DNA from: Dehalococcoidia bacterium
Lineage (GTDB): Bacteria > Chloroflexota > Dehalococcoidia > Lucifugimonadales > Australimonadaceae
Assembly (NCBI GenBank): GCA_021296055.1
Contig: JAGWBE010000030.1
Coordinates: 1 to 27,308, forward strand
Direction of reading: 5' to 3'
DNA: 27,308 nucleotides
A program made the translations under genes and the position numbers. Shown one piece after another: positions 7,135-14,967 of this stretch. The number at the start of each line of letters is the position of its first letter. The first letter of the stretch is position 1. Under the pieces are notes generated by a model. The model saw only the letters and a list, made by a program, of their open reading frames with translations, had not been told where the DNA came from and searched no databases.

Positions 7135-8015
7135 GGCGCTCTCCGCAGCGCAAGGCGCGAGGCGGCGGACGCTAATAGCCATGCCTTGCGCCGCGCGCTC
7201 ACGACGGGCCGCTCGGTCAGCACATCGTAGTTTTGGCGGCGTATGGCGGCGAGCACGCTGAGGCCGCCTTTGGTGAATAGCGCGATGTCCAACTTGAGGC
7301 GGCCCGGCAGGCGGTCGACGAGCGCGTAGCCCTCCTCGAACAGCGCTTGTGCGCGGTCAACCTCGAACGCCATCAGCCCTCGGAAGTTGTCGTTCACTGC
7401 TCCTGCGGCCAAGTCTTCCTCTGAGTAGCCGAAGCGGTCCATGTCCTCCAACGGCAAATAGATGCGGCCCATAGCGTAGTCGCGGCGCACGTCCTGCCAG
7501 AAGTTCGCCAATTGAAGCGCCGTGCAGGTGGCGTCGGAGAGGCGGTGGCTCTCTTCGCGGCGATCGCCTAGCAGGTAGAGCACCATCCTGCCGACGGGGT
7601 TGGCGGAGTGATCGCAGTAGCGGAGCAGGTCGGCGTAGGTCGGGAAACGCCCGCTGCCCTGATCGATGCGGTTCGCCTCGATGAGCTTGCGGAAGGGCGT
7701 TTCGGGGATATCAAAGCGGCGGACGGCGTCTTGAAGCGCGACGGCGATTGGGTGAGTAGGGTGCCCGTGGTACGCCTCGCTGAGCTCCGCCTCCCAATCG
7801 TCTAGCAGGGCAAGTCGGTCTCCTGGCGCCTCGTCGCCGAGGTCGTCCGTCCAGCGGCAGAAGGCATAAACGGCGAAGAAGTAGGGGCGCAGGCGGCGCG
7901 GGAGGAGGAGCGAGCCGACCGTGAAGTTCTCGTAATGGCTCTTGGCAAGGCGGCGGCAGTAGGAATACGCCTCCTCAAGGGCCGGCTGCGGAGTGGCGGC
8001 GCGGTGGGTCGCCAC
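7131..8015 (-). CDS. hpnC: Hydroxysqualene synthase HpnC
   Basis: A 294-residue squalene/phytoene synthase-family enzyme. In the three-step bacterial squalene route HpnC converts presqualene diphosphate to hydroxysqualene. Residues 11-31 (ALEEAYSYCRRLAKSHYENF) and RPYFFAVYAFCRWTDDLGDE (43-62) are typical of HpnC, with the first Asp-rich motif at 57-61. The second is LANFWQDVRRDYAMGRIYLP, and HSANPVGRMVLYLLG is the mid-protein signature. The start is GTG at 8015, 10 nt after the yjbQ stop, with no strong ribosome binding site, suggesting readthrough or coupling from yjbQ. Its stop overlaps the hpnD GTG. Confidence 0.92.
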   Translation of the reverse strand: MATHRAATPQPALEEAYSYCRRLAKSHYENFTVGSLLLPRRLRPYFFAVYAFCRWTDDLGDEAPGDRLALLDDWEAELSEAYHGHPTHPIAVALQDAVRRFDIPETPFRKLIEANRIDQGSGRFPTYADLLRYCDHSANPVGRMVLYLLGDRREESHRLSDATCTALQLANFWQDVRRDYAMGRIYLPLEDMDRFGYSEEDLAAGAVNDNFRGLMAFEVDRAQALFEEGYALVDRLPGRLKLDIALFTKGGLSVLAAIRRQNYDVLTERPVVSARRKAWLLASAASRLALRRAP

Positions 8016-8025
8016 GGATGCTCCG

Positions 8026-8481
8026 CTAGGCGCTGATGCAGGTGATGAGAATCTCGCGCGGGCGAGGGCGGTAGGTGTCGAGTTCGATGAGGAAGATGCG
8101 CTGCCACGAGCCGAGCGGCACCTCGCCGTCGATGATGGGCAGCGTCTCGCTGGTGCTCATCAGCAGGTGCTGGCAGTGCGAGTGGCCGTTGGGGCACTCG
8201 TCCTCCGTCATGTTGACCGTGCGGATGTCGAAGTCGTTGTGGCGGTAGTAGGCGCCCGGGGGAGCCAGCCGCCGCAGGAAGTCGGACATGTCCTGGAGCA
8301 GCAGCGGCTCGTGCTCGTTGATCTTGATGGCCGCCGTCGTGTGCCGCGAGTAGACGCTCACGAGGCCGTCCTTCACGCCGGAGGAGCGGACGTGCTCCAA
8401 CACGCGCTCAGTGATGTCTATGAATTCGGGCGCGCAGGTCGTCTCCACAACGATGCGCGCCGTCAACGCGCTGGTAGTCAT
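8026..8481 (-). CDS. yjbQ: YjbQ/UPF0047 family protein (secondary thiamine-phosphate synthase-like)
   Basis: A 151-residue protein covering the whole UPF0047 domain. Conserved features are VYSRHTTAAIKINEHEP (residues 43-59), YYRHNDFD, NGHSHCQHLLM (98-108) and LGSWQRIFLIELDTYRPR (123-140). These carry the His/Glu-rich pocket of the family. E. coli YjbQ shows weak thiamine-phosphate synthase activity in complementation work, but the family's main role is unclear. The ATG at 8481 has GGAGG 9 nt upstream, so the longer reading from 8559 is not needed. The gene sits between the cyclase gene and hpnC in one direction, 10 nt from hpnC. A direct role in hopanoid synthesis is unproven. Confidence 0.9.
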   Translation of the reverse strand: MTTSALTARIVVETTCAPEFIDITERVLEHVRSSGVKDGLVSVYSRHTTAAIKINEHEPLLLQDMSDFLRRLAPPGAYYRHNDFDIRTVNMTEDECPNGHSHCQHLLMSTSETLPIIDGEVPLGSWQRIFLIELDTYRPRPREILITCISA

Positions 8482-8586
8482 CTCGCTAATCCTCCCTTTT
8501 CGCGGCTGTTTCCACCTAGCATGCCTATGTAGGTCGGCGCAACCCCCCGCAACCCCCAATTCGCAAGCGTCTTTTCATCGGTTTTT

Positions 8587-10695
8587 TCACGCGCTGCTCC
8601 GCCCGGGCGCCCGCCCGTTGGAGGAGGCGCGCGCGGGCTTGTGGCCGTTACTGCGCGTCTCGGGTCGGAAGCCGCCGCTGCGCGCATCCTCTTTCAGCGC
8701 GCGAGCATACCGCCCGAGCGCCCACAAGGGGAAGTAGTTGCAGTAGAGGTGGTAGTTGATCATAAAGGCAGCGCCCAACTCTTGTCCTTGCCAGTTCGGG
8801 TCGCCGACAGAGCGCAGTTCATCCGGACGGTTGCCGACGCCGTAGCCGGGAAAGCCGCAGGCGGTGAAGTGCGGCTCGTCCCACGTTCCGTCGCCACGCT
8901 GCGTGTTGATCAGGTATTCCACTCCGCGCCGGGCGACGCCGGTGTGCGCTCGCCCCGCGGCGATGAGGCCGATGAGCGCCCACGCCGTTTGCGACGCGGT
9001 GCTCTCGCCGCGCCCCTTCAGGGACGGGTCAACGTAGCTGGCGCACGACTCGCCCCAGCCGCCATCGGGGTTCTGGTGGTCGAGGAGCCAGTCGACGGCG
9101 CGGCGGACGTAGGGTTGGGACATATCCTCGCCGAGCGCCTCCAAGGCGGGCAACACGGCGCCCGCGCCGTAGACGTAGTTAACGCCCCAACGCCCGAACC
9201 ACGAGCCGTCCGGCTCCTGCTCGCGCTTGACGTAGGCGAGTCCCCTGCGCACGGGTTTCGTGTTCTTGATGCCGAGGCGTCCGTACATCTCGAGGATGTG
9301 CGCGGTCACGTCCACGGTCGGCGGGTCAAGCACCTCGCCGAAGTCGCTGAAGGGCAGGCGGGCGAGCAACGGGGAGTCGTTGTCCTTGTCGAAGGCGGCC
9401 CAGCCGCCGTTGGCCGACTGCATCGCCTCGATCCATCGCAGAGCGCGGCCAACCACCGCGCGACGCGCCTGCTCCTCGAGGTCATTGCCGAAGCGGACGG
9501 CGTGCAGGTCCATCACCACGATGCTCGAATCGTCGATGTCGGGATAGGTCTCGTTGGCGAACTCGAACGCCCATCCACTGGGCTCGACGTCCCTCACCGA
9601 AACCGCCCAATCCCCCTTGCGGCGGATCTCGCGCTCCATCATCCACTTGCACGCGCGCTGAATCGCCGGGTGGTCGGGCGGCATGCCGGAGTCGAGCAGC
9701 CCCAAGACAGCCAGACAGGTGTCCCATACGGGCGACAGACACGCCTGAACGCGCATCGATTCGCCGTCCTCCGAACGCAAACTCCATTCCCTACGGAACC
9801 CTTCCAGGCCCTTCTTGACGGCGGGGTCGTCCAGCCCTGCGCCGAGCACGTTCAGCGCGATGAGCGAATAGACCCACGGCGGCTGGATGCCGCCCCATGA
9901 GCCGTCGGCCTCTTGGCGCTCGATGAGCCAGCGTTTGATGCGGCGCAGCGCGAGGCCGCGCAGGGGTTTCCAGGGCAAGCGCTCGTAGACGTGGAGCGCC
10001 TTGTCGCCGAGCCACAGCAGCGTCTCGATGCTCAGCGCATTCTCGGCGCGGCACGGCAACCAGTAGCGGATCTTTTTGCCTTTGGGCAGCAATTCGCCGA
10101 TGCCTTTGGCGGCGGGGAGGCGCTTCACCGGGCGCTTGGCCAAGACGACGGTCAGCGGAACAATGGTCCCGCGCGCCCACGAAGACCAGCGGTAGATGTT
10201 GAAGGGCGCCCATGGGGGCAGGAGGATCATCTCGGGCGGCATCATCGGCGTGCCTTCCCAGGGCCATTGGCCGAACAAGGCGAGCCATATCTTGGTGAAG
10301 ACGCGCGCCTTTGGCACGCCGCCTTTGGCGATGATGAACTCGCGGGCGCGCCGCATGGCGTCCTCGTTGGGCGAGCGGCCGGCCAACTTGAGGGCGAAGT
10401 AACACTCGATGGAGGTGCTGAGGTCGCCCGGCGCTCCGTAGTACATGCCCCACGAGCCGTCCTCGCGCTGACGGCGCAGGATGTCGTTGGCGATCAGGCG
10501 CACGCGCTCGGGTTCGTGGGAGCCGAGGAAGGCGAGCAGCATCACGTGCTCGGCCTCCATCGTAGCGTTGGACTCGAGCTCGCCCCACCAGTAACCGTCG
10601 GGGTGTTGGGTGCGCAGGAAGTAGTCCTGGGTCTTGCCCAGAGCCTCTTCGACGCGGAGGCTGACGCGCTGCTGCTCTCTTACTGCTCCATCCAT
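8587..10695 (-). CDS. shc: Squalene-hopene cyclase (HpnF)
   Basis: A 702-residue class II triterpene cyclase that folds squalene into hopene/hopanol at the cytoplasmic membrane. The proton-donating DXDD motif is YPDIDDS, with Asp at 386, 388 and 389. Several QW repeats are visible: QREDGSWG (76-83), QEADGSWGG (261-269), QNPDGGWGES and QRGDGTWDE. Length is slightly above the usual 620-680 residues because of a C-terminal low-complexity tail rich in Arg, Ser, Gly and Asn (roughly the last 35 residues). The ATG at 10695 has no clear Shine-Dalgarno sequence. The 77-nt gap upstream holds a CCGCTC-TCGCGC-GAGCGG hairpin (10709-10726) in the presumed leader. The gene lies downstream of hpnA and upstream of yjbQ-hpnCDE. 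Confidence 0.96.
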   Translation of the reverse strand: MDGAVREQQRVSLRVEEALGKTQDYFLRTQHPDGYWWGELESNATMEAEHVMLLAFLGSHEPERVRLIANDILRRQREDGSWGMYYGAPGDLSTSIECYFALKLAGRSPNEDAMRRAREFIIAKGGVPKARVFTKIWLALFGQWPWEGTPMMPPEMILLPPWAPFNIYRWSSWARGTIVPLTVVLAKRPVKRLPAAKGIGELLPKGKKIRYWLPCRAENALSIETLLWLGDKALHVYERLPWKPLRGLALRRIKRWLIERQEADGSWGGIQPPWVYSLIALNVLGAGLDDPAVKKGLEGFRREWSLRSEDGESMRVQACLSPVWDTCLAVLGLLDSGMPPDHPAIQRACKWMMEREIRRKGDWAVSVRDVEPSGWAFEFANETYPDIDDSSIVVMDLHAVRFGNDLEEQARRAVVGRALRWIEAMQSANGGWAAFDKDNDSPLLARLPFSDFGEVLDPPTVDVTAHILEMYGRLGIKNTKPVRRGLAYVKREQEPDGSWFGRWGVNYVYGAGAVLPALEALGEDMSQPYVRRAVDWLLDHQNPDGGWGESCASYVDPSLKGRGESTASQTAWALIGLIAAGRAHTGVARRGVEYLINTQRGDGTWDEPHFTACGFPGYGVGNRPDELRSVGDPNWQGQELGAAFMINYHLYCNYFPLWALGRYARALKEDARSGGFRPETRSNGHKPARASSNGRAPGRSSA

Positions 10696-10772
10696 AATGA
10701 ATGAGCCGCCGCTCTCGCGCGAGCGGGGAGCATACTACCCGACCGCGCAAGCGGCAAGCGGGCTTCGCGCTC

Positions 10773-11792
10773 TTAGGCGCGCGGTTCTCTCCGCTTCGCC
10801 TGCGTCAGGTAGCCGTTTTCGGCGAACCACTGCGCCGCGCGGCGCAGCGCGTCCGCCACCGGAGACTGCGGCAAGCCCAACTCCCGCACTGCTTTCGACG
10901 GGTCGGCCCACATCGGCTTGCGCGCCATGCGCGCGGCTTCCAATGGGATGCGCGGCTCGCGGCGCAGCAAGGCTCCCTCGATGGCGCGGTCTGCGTAGGC
11001 CGCCGCCAGCGCCAAGCGGTAGGGGATGCGCCTGGGGGCGATGCGGCGGCCCGACGCCTCCGCCAACATCCGCAGCATCTGCGCCAGCGTGAGGTTGCCC
11101 TGGGCGTTGCCCAGCAGGTAGCGCTCGCCGATCCTGCCCTTCTCCCATGCCAGCAGATGTCCTTCCGCCACGTCCGCCACGTCGACGAGGTTCAGGCCCG
11201 TGTCGACCACTGCGGGCATAGCTCTGCGCAGGAAATCGACGATGATGCGCCCCGTCGGCGTGGGCTTGACGTCGCCGGGGCCGACGGGCGCGGACGGGTT
11301 GACGACGACGATAGGAGCGCCCGCCGCCGCCATGCTGAGGGCGACGCGCTCGGCCTCGAATTTGGTGCGCTTGTACGCGCCGATTAGTTCGTGCGGGGCG
11401 GCAGTCCGCGCCTCGGTGGCGGGAGCGCCGTCCGCCGCAAAGTGGAGCGTGGAGACGGTGCTTGTCTGGACAACGCGCTCCACGCCGGCTGCCAGCGCCG
11501 CCTCCAGCACGTTGCGCGTCCCGTCCACGTTGGCGCGCCACATCGCCTCGCCGTCGGGCGACCAGAAGGTGTAGAGCGCGGCGACATGGAACGCCGCGTC
11601 GCAACCGGCGACGGCGCGGTCGAGCGAAGCGCGGTCGCAGAGGTCGCCCTGGGCGAGCGTTAGGCGCGGATGCTCGAAGCGGAGCGCGCCGCCTGGGCGC
11701 ACGAGGGCGGTGACCTCGTGACCGCGCTCCAGGAGCGCTCGCGCCACGTGGCCGCCGATGAATCCACTGGCGCCGGTGACGAAAGCGCGCAT
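10773..11792 (-). CDS. hpnA: Hopanoid-associated NAD-dependent epimerase/dehydratase-like sugar reductase HpnA
   Basis: A 339-residue extended short-chain dehydrogenase. The N-terminus MRAFVTGASGFIGGHVA gives the GxxGxxG NAD(P)-binding fold. The active-site YxxxK is GAYKRTKFEAE, about residues 145-155, and VVVNPSAPVGPGDVKPTPTG is the substrate-side motif typical of HpnA. HpnA is a common marker of hopanoid loci. Its exact step is not firmly established, though side-chain sugar processing is the usual proposal. The ATG at 11792 overlaps the hpnG stop by 1 nt (TGATG), so the two are coupled. The gene ends 77 nt before shc. The identification rests on family similarity together with hpnG, hpnH and shc nearby. 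Confidence 0.9.
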   Translation of the reverse strand: MRAFVTGASGFIGGHVARALLERGHEVTALVRPGGALRFEHPRLTLAQGDLCDRASLDRAVAGCDAAFHVAALYTFWSPDGEAMWRANVDGTRNVLEAALAAGVERVVQTSTVSTLHFAADGAPATEARTAAPHELIGAYKRTKFEAERVALSMAAAGAPIVVVNPSAPVGPGDVKPTPTGRIIVDFLRRAMPAVVDTGLNLVDVADVAEGHLLAWEKGRIGERYLLGNAQGNLTLAQMLRMLAEASGRRIAPRRIPYRLALAAAYADRAIEGALLRREPRIPLEAARMARKPMWADPSKAVRELGLPQSPVADALRRAAQWFAENGYLTQAKRREPRA

Positions 11793-12490
11793 CAACGAGC
11801 CTCCGCGTGCGCGGCCAGAGCCGGAATCAGCGCGCGCACGCCACGCCGGAGCGCGCGGGCGGCCACCCGCGAGCGCCACGCCAGCATGGGCAGCCGGAGG
11901 ATGAGCGGAGGGTCGGCGCGCAGGTTGCGCAGCGTGTGCCGCAGCTCCCCGCGTCCGCCGTCGGCCACGATGTCGGCGACGAACGGCGGCAGGGCGTGCT
12001 CCGCCGCGTCCAGCACGGCGCGCAGCGCGACGATGGGAACGCCGCGCTCCCGGGCGACGCACGCGAGGGCGTAGCCCTCCATATCGACGACGGCCGCGCC
12101 GGAGGCGGCGTGCGCGGCGTGCTTCGCTTCGGGCGTCAACAGCGGCTCGTCAACGGTGAGCAACACGCTGGAAGCCGCTGCGATTCCCGCGGCGCGCAAG
12201 GCGTCGACGGCAGGGTAGGGGTCAAGCGCGATGGGCGCCGCGCCCTCGCCAAGAGCGGCGTCGCAGAGCGCTAGGGCGCCGGTGGAGAGCCCAGGGCGCA
12301 GCCCCCCGGCGAACCCCAGGGAGAGCACGGCGGAGGGGCGCTCCGCGTCCAGCAGCGTCGCGAACGCAGGCGCCGCTTCGTGGCCGACGCCGACGGCGGC
12401 GGCGCGGCAAGCGCGGTCGGCGCAGGGGCGCAATCCGCCGAGCTCGCGCGTGGTGGGCGCAATGACAAGGAGGCGAACGGTCGCCGCCAT
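11792..12490 (-). CDS. hpnG: Hopanoid-associated nucleosidase/phosphorylase HpnG
   Basis: A 232-residue member of the purine-nucleoside phosphorylase/MTA-SAH nucleosidase superfamily. Signatures are VLSLGFAGGLRPGLSTGAL (nucleobase/phosphate loop) and AAVVDMEGYALACVARE, whose Met-Glu contacts the ribose. In hopanoid synthesis HpnG removes adenine from adenosylhopane to give ribosylhopane or its phosphate, directly after HpnH. The ATG at 12490 starts 4 nt after the stop of the small upstream gene. No separate promoter is seen. The C-terminal 45 residues are Arg-rich and probably helical (MLAWRSRVAARALRRGVRAL), which might bring the enzyme to the membrane; that is inference. Confidence 0.9.
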   Translation of the reverse strand: MAATVRLLVIAPTTRELGGLRPCADRACRAAAVGVGHEAAPAFATLLDAERPSAVLSLGFAGGLRPGLSTGALALCDAALGEGAAPIALDPYPAVDALRAAGIAAASSVLLTVDEPLLTPEAKHAAHAASGAAVVDMEGYALACVARERGVPIVALRAVLDAAEHALPPFVADIVADGGRGELRHTLRNLRADPPLILRLPMLAWRSRVAARALRRGVRALIPALAAHAEAR

Positions 12491-12494
12491 GCCG

Positions 12495-12845
12495 CTAGCC
12501 TTGGCCCGCCTCGGCCGCCTTGCGGCGCTGGTAGGCCTCGTAGGAATTGCCCTTGGCCGTGTCTTTGCCGGTGAAGCGGATGTTGGAGATCTCCGCGTAG
12601 GGCATGCGGAAGGGGCCGCGCCCTTCCACGTCGAAGTAGTCCAGGAAGGGCCGCGCCGCGCGGGCGTCGCGGTTGGATACGTAAGCGGCGAGGTTGGCGC
12701 CGTCCGCGCGCTCGATGGTGACGTTGCCACGGTAGTCGAAGGCGAGGTCAACCACAGCGGGAATGTCCACGGGGCCGTCCTGCGACGGGTCCCAGCCTTC
12801 GAGGGAAGGTTCGTCCGCGCCGGGCGGGGCGTGCTCCGTAGACAC
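12495..12845 (-). CDS. Small conserved-looking protein of unknown function between hpnH and hpnG
   Basis: A 116-residue protein from GTG at 12845, 10 nt after the hpnH stop and 4 nt before hpnG. An ATG at 12941 is possible but would overlap the end of hpnH by 86 nt and add a low-complexity Pro/Ser/Arg head. The first 28 residues look disordered and acidic. Residues 29-95 alternate short strands with turns: VVDLAFDYRGNVTIERADG, LAAYVSNRDARAARPFLDYF, then PFRMPYAEISNIRFTGKDTA. The tail KGNSYEAYQRRKA is helical. The pattern 'strand, Gly-turn, charged Asp-Gly turn, strand' resembles a small Sm/PUA-like beta-barrel, which is only a visual impression. There are no Cys and no membrane segment. I recognise no named family. 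Placement inside the hpnH-hpnG pair suggests it helps that step. Confidence 0.72.
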   Translation of the reverse strand: MSTEHAPPGADEPSLEGWDPSQDGPVDIPAVVDLAFDYRGNVTIERADGANLAAYVSNRDARAARPFLDYFDVEGRGPFRMPYAEISNIRFTGKDTAKGNSYEAYQRRKAAEAGQG

Positions 12846-12855
12846 GGCGGCGGGG

Positions 12856-13878
12856 CTAGAGCTTGCCGGTGAGGGTGGACGCCGCCGCCTGCTTGAAGCC
12901 GCGCCACGTGGCGAAGGTGGCGTGGACGGCGGTTGGTTCATGGCCGGAGTGCACCATGCAGTCGCGGCAGGCGGGGTTGCCGCTCTCGAATCCGTATTCT
13001 TCCCAGGGAGTCTGCTCCATCAGCTCTTGGAAGGTGGAGGCGTAGCCCTCTTGCAGCAGATAGCACGGTTTCTGCCATCCGAAGATGGTGTAGAGGGGGT
13101 TGCCCCAGGGCGTGCACTCGAAGTGCTCTTTGCCCATCAGGAAGCGTAGGAAGAGAGGGGATTGGTTGAAACGCCAACCCTTCTTCTTGTCGGAGAGGAT
13201 GTCGGTGAACAGTTGGTTGGTCTTGGCGCGATGCAGGAAGTTCTCCTGGTCGGGCGCCTTGGCGTAGCTATAGCCGGGGGAGACCATCATGCCCTCGACG
13301 CCTACGCGCATCATCTCGTCGAAGAAGTCGCGGACGCGCAATGGGTCGGTGTTGTCGAACAGCGTCGTGTTCGTGGTGACGCGGAAGCCGCGCCGCAGCG
13401 CCTCCTCGATGGCCTCCACCGCCACGTCGTACACGCCGTCGCGGCAGACCGCCTCGTCGTGCTCCTCGCGCAGGCCGTCCATATGCACGCTGAACGACAG
13501 GTATTTACTGGGCGTAAACAGGCCTGCCTCCAGTTTCTGCTTGAGGAGGATGGCGTTGGTGCAGACGTAGACGTACTTCTTGCGCTCGACGAGGGCCTGC
13601 ACCAATTCTGCGATGTGCGGGTAGAGGAGCGGCTCGCCGCCGGGGATGCTGACCACCGGGGCGCCGCACTCATCGACGGCGGCCATGGCCTGCTCCACGC
13701 TCATGTTCTTGCGCAGTATCTGAGCTGGGTACTGAATCTTGCCGCACCCGGCGCAGGCGAGGTTGCAGCGCAGCAACGGCTCCAGCATGAGCACCAGAGG
13801 GTAGCGCTTGCGACCGCGGAGGCGCTGTTTGACGACGTAGGAGGCGACCGTCCATGCCTGTGACGCAGGGACGCCCAT
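12856..13878 (-). CDS. hpnH: Adenosyl-hopene transferase HpnH (radical SAM)
   Basis: A 340-residue radical-SAM enzyme. The cluster-binding motif is CNLACAGC (Cys38, Cys42, Cys45), which would hold the [4Fe-4S] centre that cleaves S-adenosylmethionine. SIPGGEPLLYP is the SAM-binding GGE motif. The C-terminal half has ACRDCMVHSGHEPTAV, a conserved Cys-rich piece of HpnH proteins. HpnH joins the 5'-deoxyadenosyl group to hopene to make adenosylhopane, the first step to C35 extended hopanoids. The start is ATG at 13878. A 45-nt gap separates it from the prenyl synthase stop, and this gap plus the upstream gene end contain a possible promoter. The stop is 10 nt before the small unknown gene. Confidence 0.95.
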   Translation of the reverse strand: MGVPASQAWTVASYVVKQRLRGRKRYPLVLMLEPLLRCNLACAGCGKIQYPAQILRKNMSVEQAMAAVDECGAPVVSIPGGEPLLYPHIAELVQALVERKKYVYVCTNAILLKQKLEAGLFTPSKYLSFSVHMDGLREEHDEAVCRDGVYDVAVEAIEEALRRGFRVTTNTTLFDNTDPLRVRDFFDEMMRVGVEGMMVSPGYSYAKAPDQENFLHRAKTNQLFTDILSDKKKGWRFNQSPLFLRFLMGKEHFECTPWGNPLYTIFGWQKPCYLLQEGYASTFQELMEQTPWEEYGFESGNPACRDCMVHSGHEPTAVHATFATWRGFKQAAASTLTGKL

Positions 13879-13915
13879 CTACGCGAGCCTCGTTCCGCTG
13901 ACCATAGCGACGGGC

Positions 13916-13944
13916 ACTATACCCTACTTGTCCCGCTCGATGAA
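13916..13944 (-). promoter_or_regulatory. Possible promoter for hpnH
   Basis: TATAGT (13916-13921) lies 38 nt upstream of the hpnH ATG. A weak -35, TTCATC (13939-13944), sits 17 bp further up, within the 3' end of the prenyl synthase gene. The -10 is good and the -35 is poor, so this may be an internal operon promoter. Confidence 0.35.
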
Positions 13945-14967
13945 GTAGTCCGCCATCGCATGAACGTCCGCCTTGGCTTCCGCTCCGAGCGGCAAGCCCT
14001 CGATCGCCCGCACCGCCGCCGCGGCGTGCTCCGCCGCTGTGGACTGAACGAACTCGCGCGCGCCGAGGTCCGCCAGCATCTCCAAGACGCTTTCCACGTC
14101 ACCGCCCGCCACCTCGTCGGCGGCGTAGGCGCTGCGCAGCCACTCGCGCTGCCGGGGGTCGGCCTGCTGAAACAGATGGACGATGGGCATGCTCTTCTTC
14201 TTGCGCCGGATGTCGGCGCCGACGGGCTTGCCCGTCGCGGCCGGGTCGCCCCAAACGCCCAGCAGGTCGTCGCGAATCTGGAAGGCAAGCCCCAGTTCGC
14301 GCCCGCACCTGCCGAACGCCGCCGCCGTCCTCAGGTCGCCCGTGGCGACCAGCGAGCCTATGTGCATGGCGCAGTCGATGAGCGCTCCCGTCTTGCGCGA
14401 CACCATGTCCAGGTACTCGCCCGTCGTAACCTCGTCCGACTCCTCGAACGACAGGTCAAGGTACTGTCCCTCAATCATCTCCAGGTAGCGGGAGGTGAGG
14501 GCGGCAGCGGCAGCGGCAGCCGTTTCTGGTGGAGCGCCGACCTCCGAAAGCGCGAGTAACGTGCGGTCGGCGACGACGCGCATGGCGTTGCCGGCGGCCA
14601 ACGCCGGATGCAGGCCGTACACCGTCCACGCCGTAGGGCGGCCGCGGCGGGTGGCGTCCTGGTCTTGGATATCGTCGTGCAGCAGGGAGAAGTTGTGGAT
14701 GAGCTCCAACGCCGCGGCTGCGGGCAGCGCCTCGCGCCATTGGCCGCCCGCCATCTCGCACGACGCGAGCACGAGCACTGCCCGCAGCCCCTTGCCTGAG
14801 TCCTCGCTCGCCGGACGGCCTTCGCTGTCCTGCCAACCCAGGTGGTAGCGCAGGATGCCGAAGACATCGCCCTCGACGATAGGGACGGACGCCCGCATCC
14901 GCTCTCTTACGGCGGGGAGGTAGCGATCGACGAGGGTGGAGACGCGACGCTCGGAGGCGGCGGTCAC
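13924..14967 (-). CDS. Polyprenyl (farnesyl/geranylgeranyl-type) diphosphate synthase
   Basis: A 347-residue trans-prenyl diphosphate synthase that condenses dimethylallyl diphosphate with isopentenyl diphosphate units. The first Asp-rich motif is LLHDDIQDQDATRRGRPT (Asp98, Asp99, Asp102) and the second is FQIRDDLLGVWGD (Asp233, Asp234). KGLRAVLVL and GKPVGADIRRKKKSMPIVH carry the usual basic residues for IPP and the diphosphate. Product length is not certain from sequence. Position at the head of the hopanoid genes suggests it makes the farnesyl diphosphate used by HpnD. I chose GTG at 14967, which overlaps the stop of the small membrane protein gene as GTGA; longer readings give non-homologous sequence. 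An Ala-rich stretch near residues 148-157 is a short GCX repeat in the DNA. Confidence 0.92.
   Translation of the reverse strand: MTAASERRVSTLVDRYLPAVRERMRASVPIVEGDVFGILRYHLGWQDSEGRPASEDSGKGLRAVLVLASCEMAGGQWREALPAAAALELIHNFSLLHDDIQDQDATRRGRPTAWTVYGLHPALAAGNAMRVVADRTLLALSEVGAPPETAAAAAAALTSRYLEMIEGQYLDLSFEESDEVTTGEYLDMVSRKTGALIDCAMHIGSLVATGDLRTAAAFGRCGRELGLAFQIRDDLLGVWGDPAATGKPVGADIRRKKKSMPIVHLFQQADPRQREWLRSAYAADEVAGGDVESVLEMLADLGAREFVQSTAAEHAAAAVRAIEGLPLGAEAKADVHAMADYFIERDK

Noticed and set aside
8536..8555. GCAACCCCC tandem pair upstream of yjbQ
   Set aside because: Only two imperfect units, no palindrome and no link to a promoter; too little to call a site.
8641..9900. 419-codon plus-strand frame opposite the squalene-hopene cyclase
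   Set aside because: The opposite strand encodes a full cyclase with DXDD and QW motifs; this frame has no recognisable motif.
14498..14525. Short GGCAGC-type tandem run in the prenyl synthase gene
   Set aside because: It encodes an in-frame Ala run in a helical stretch and needs no separate explanation.
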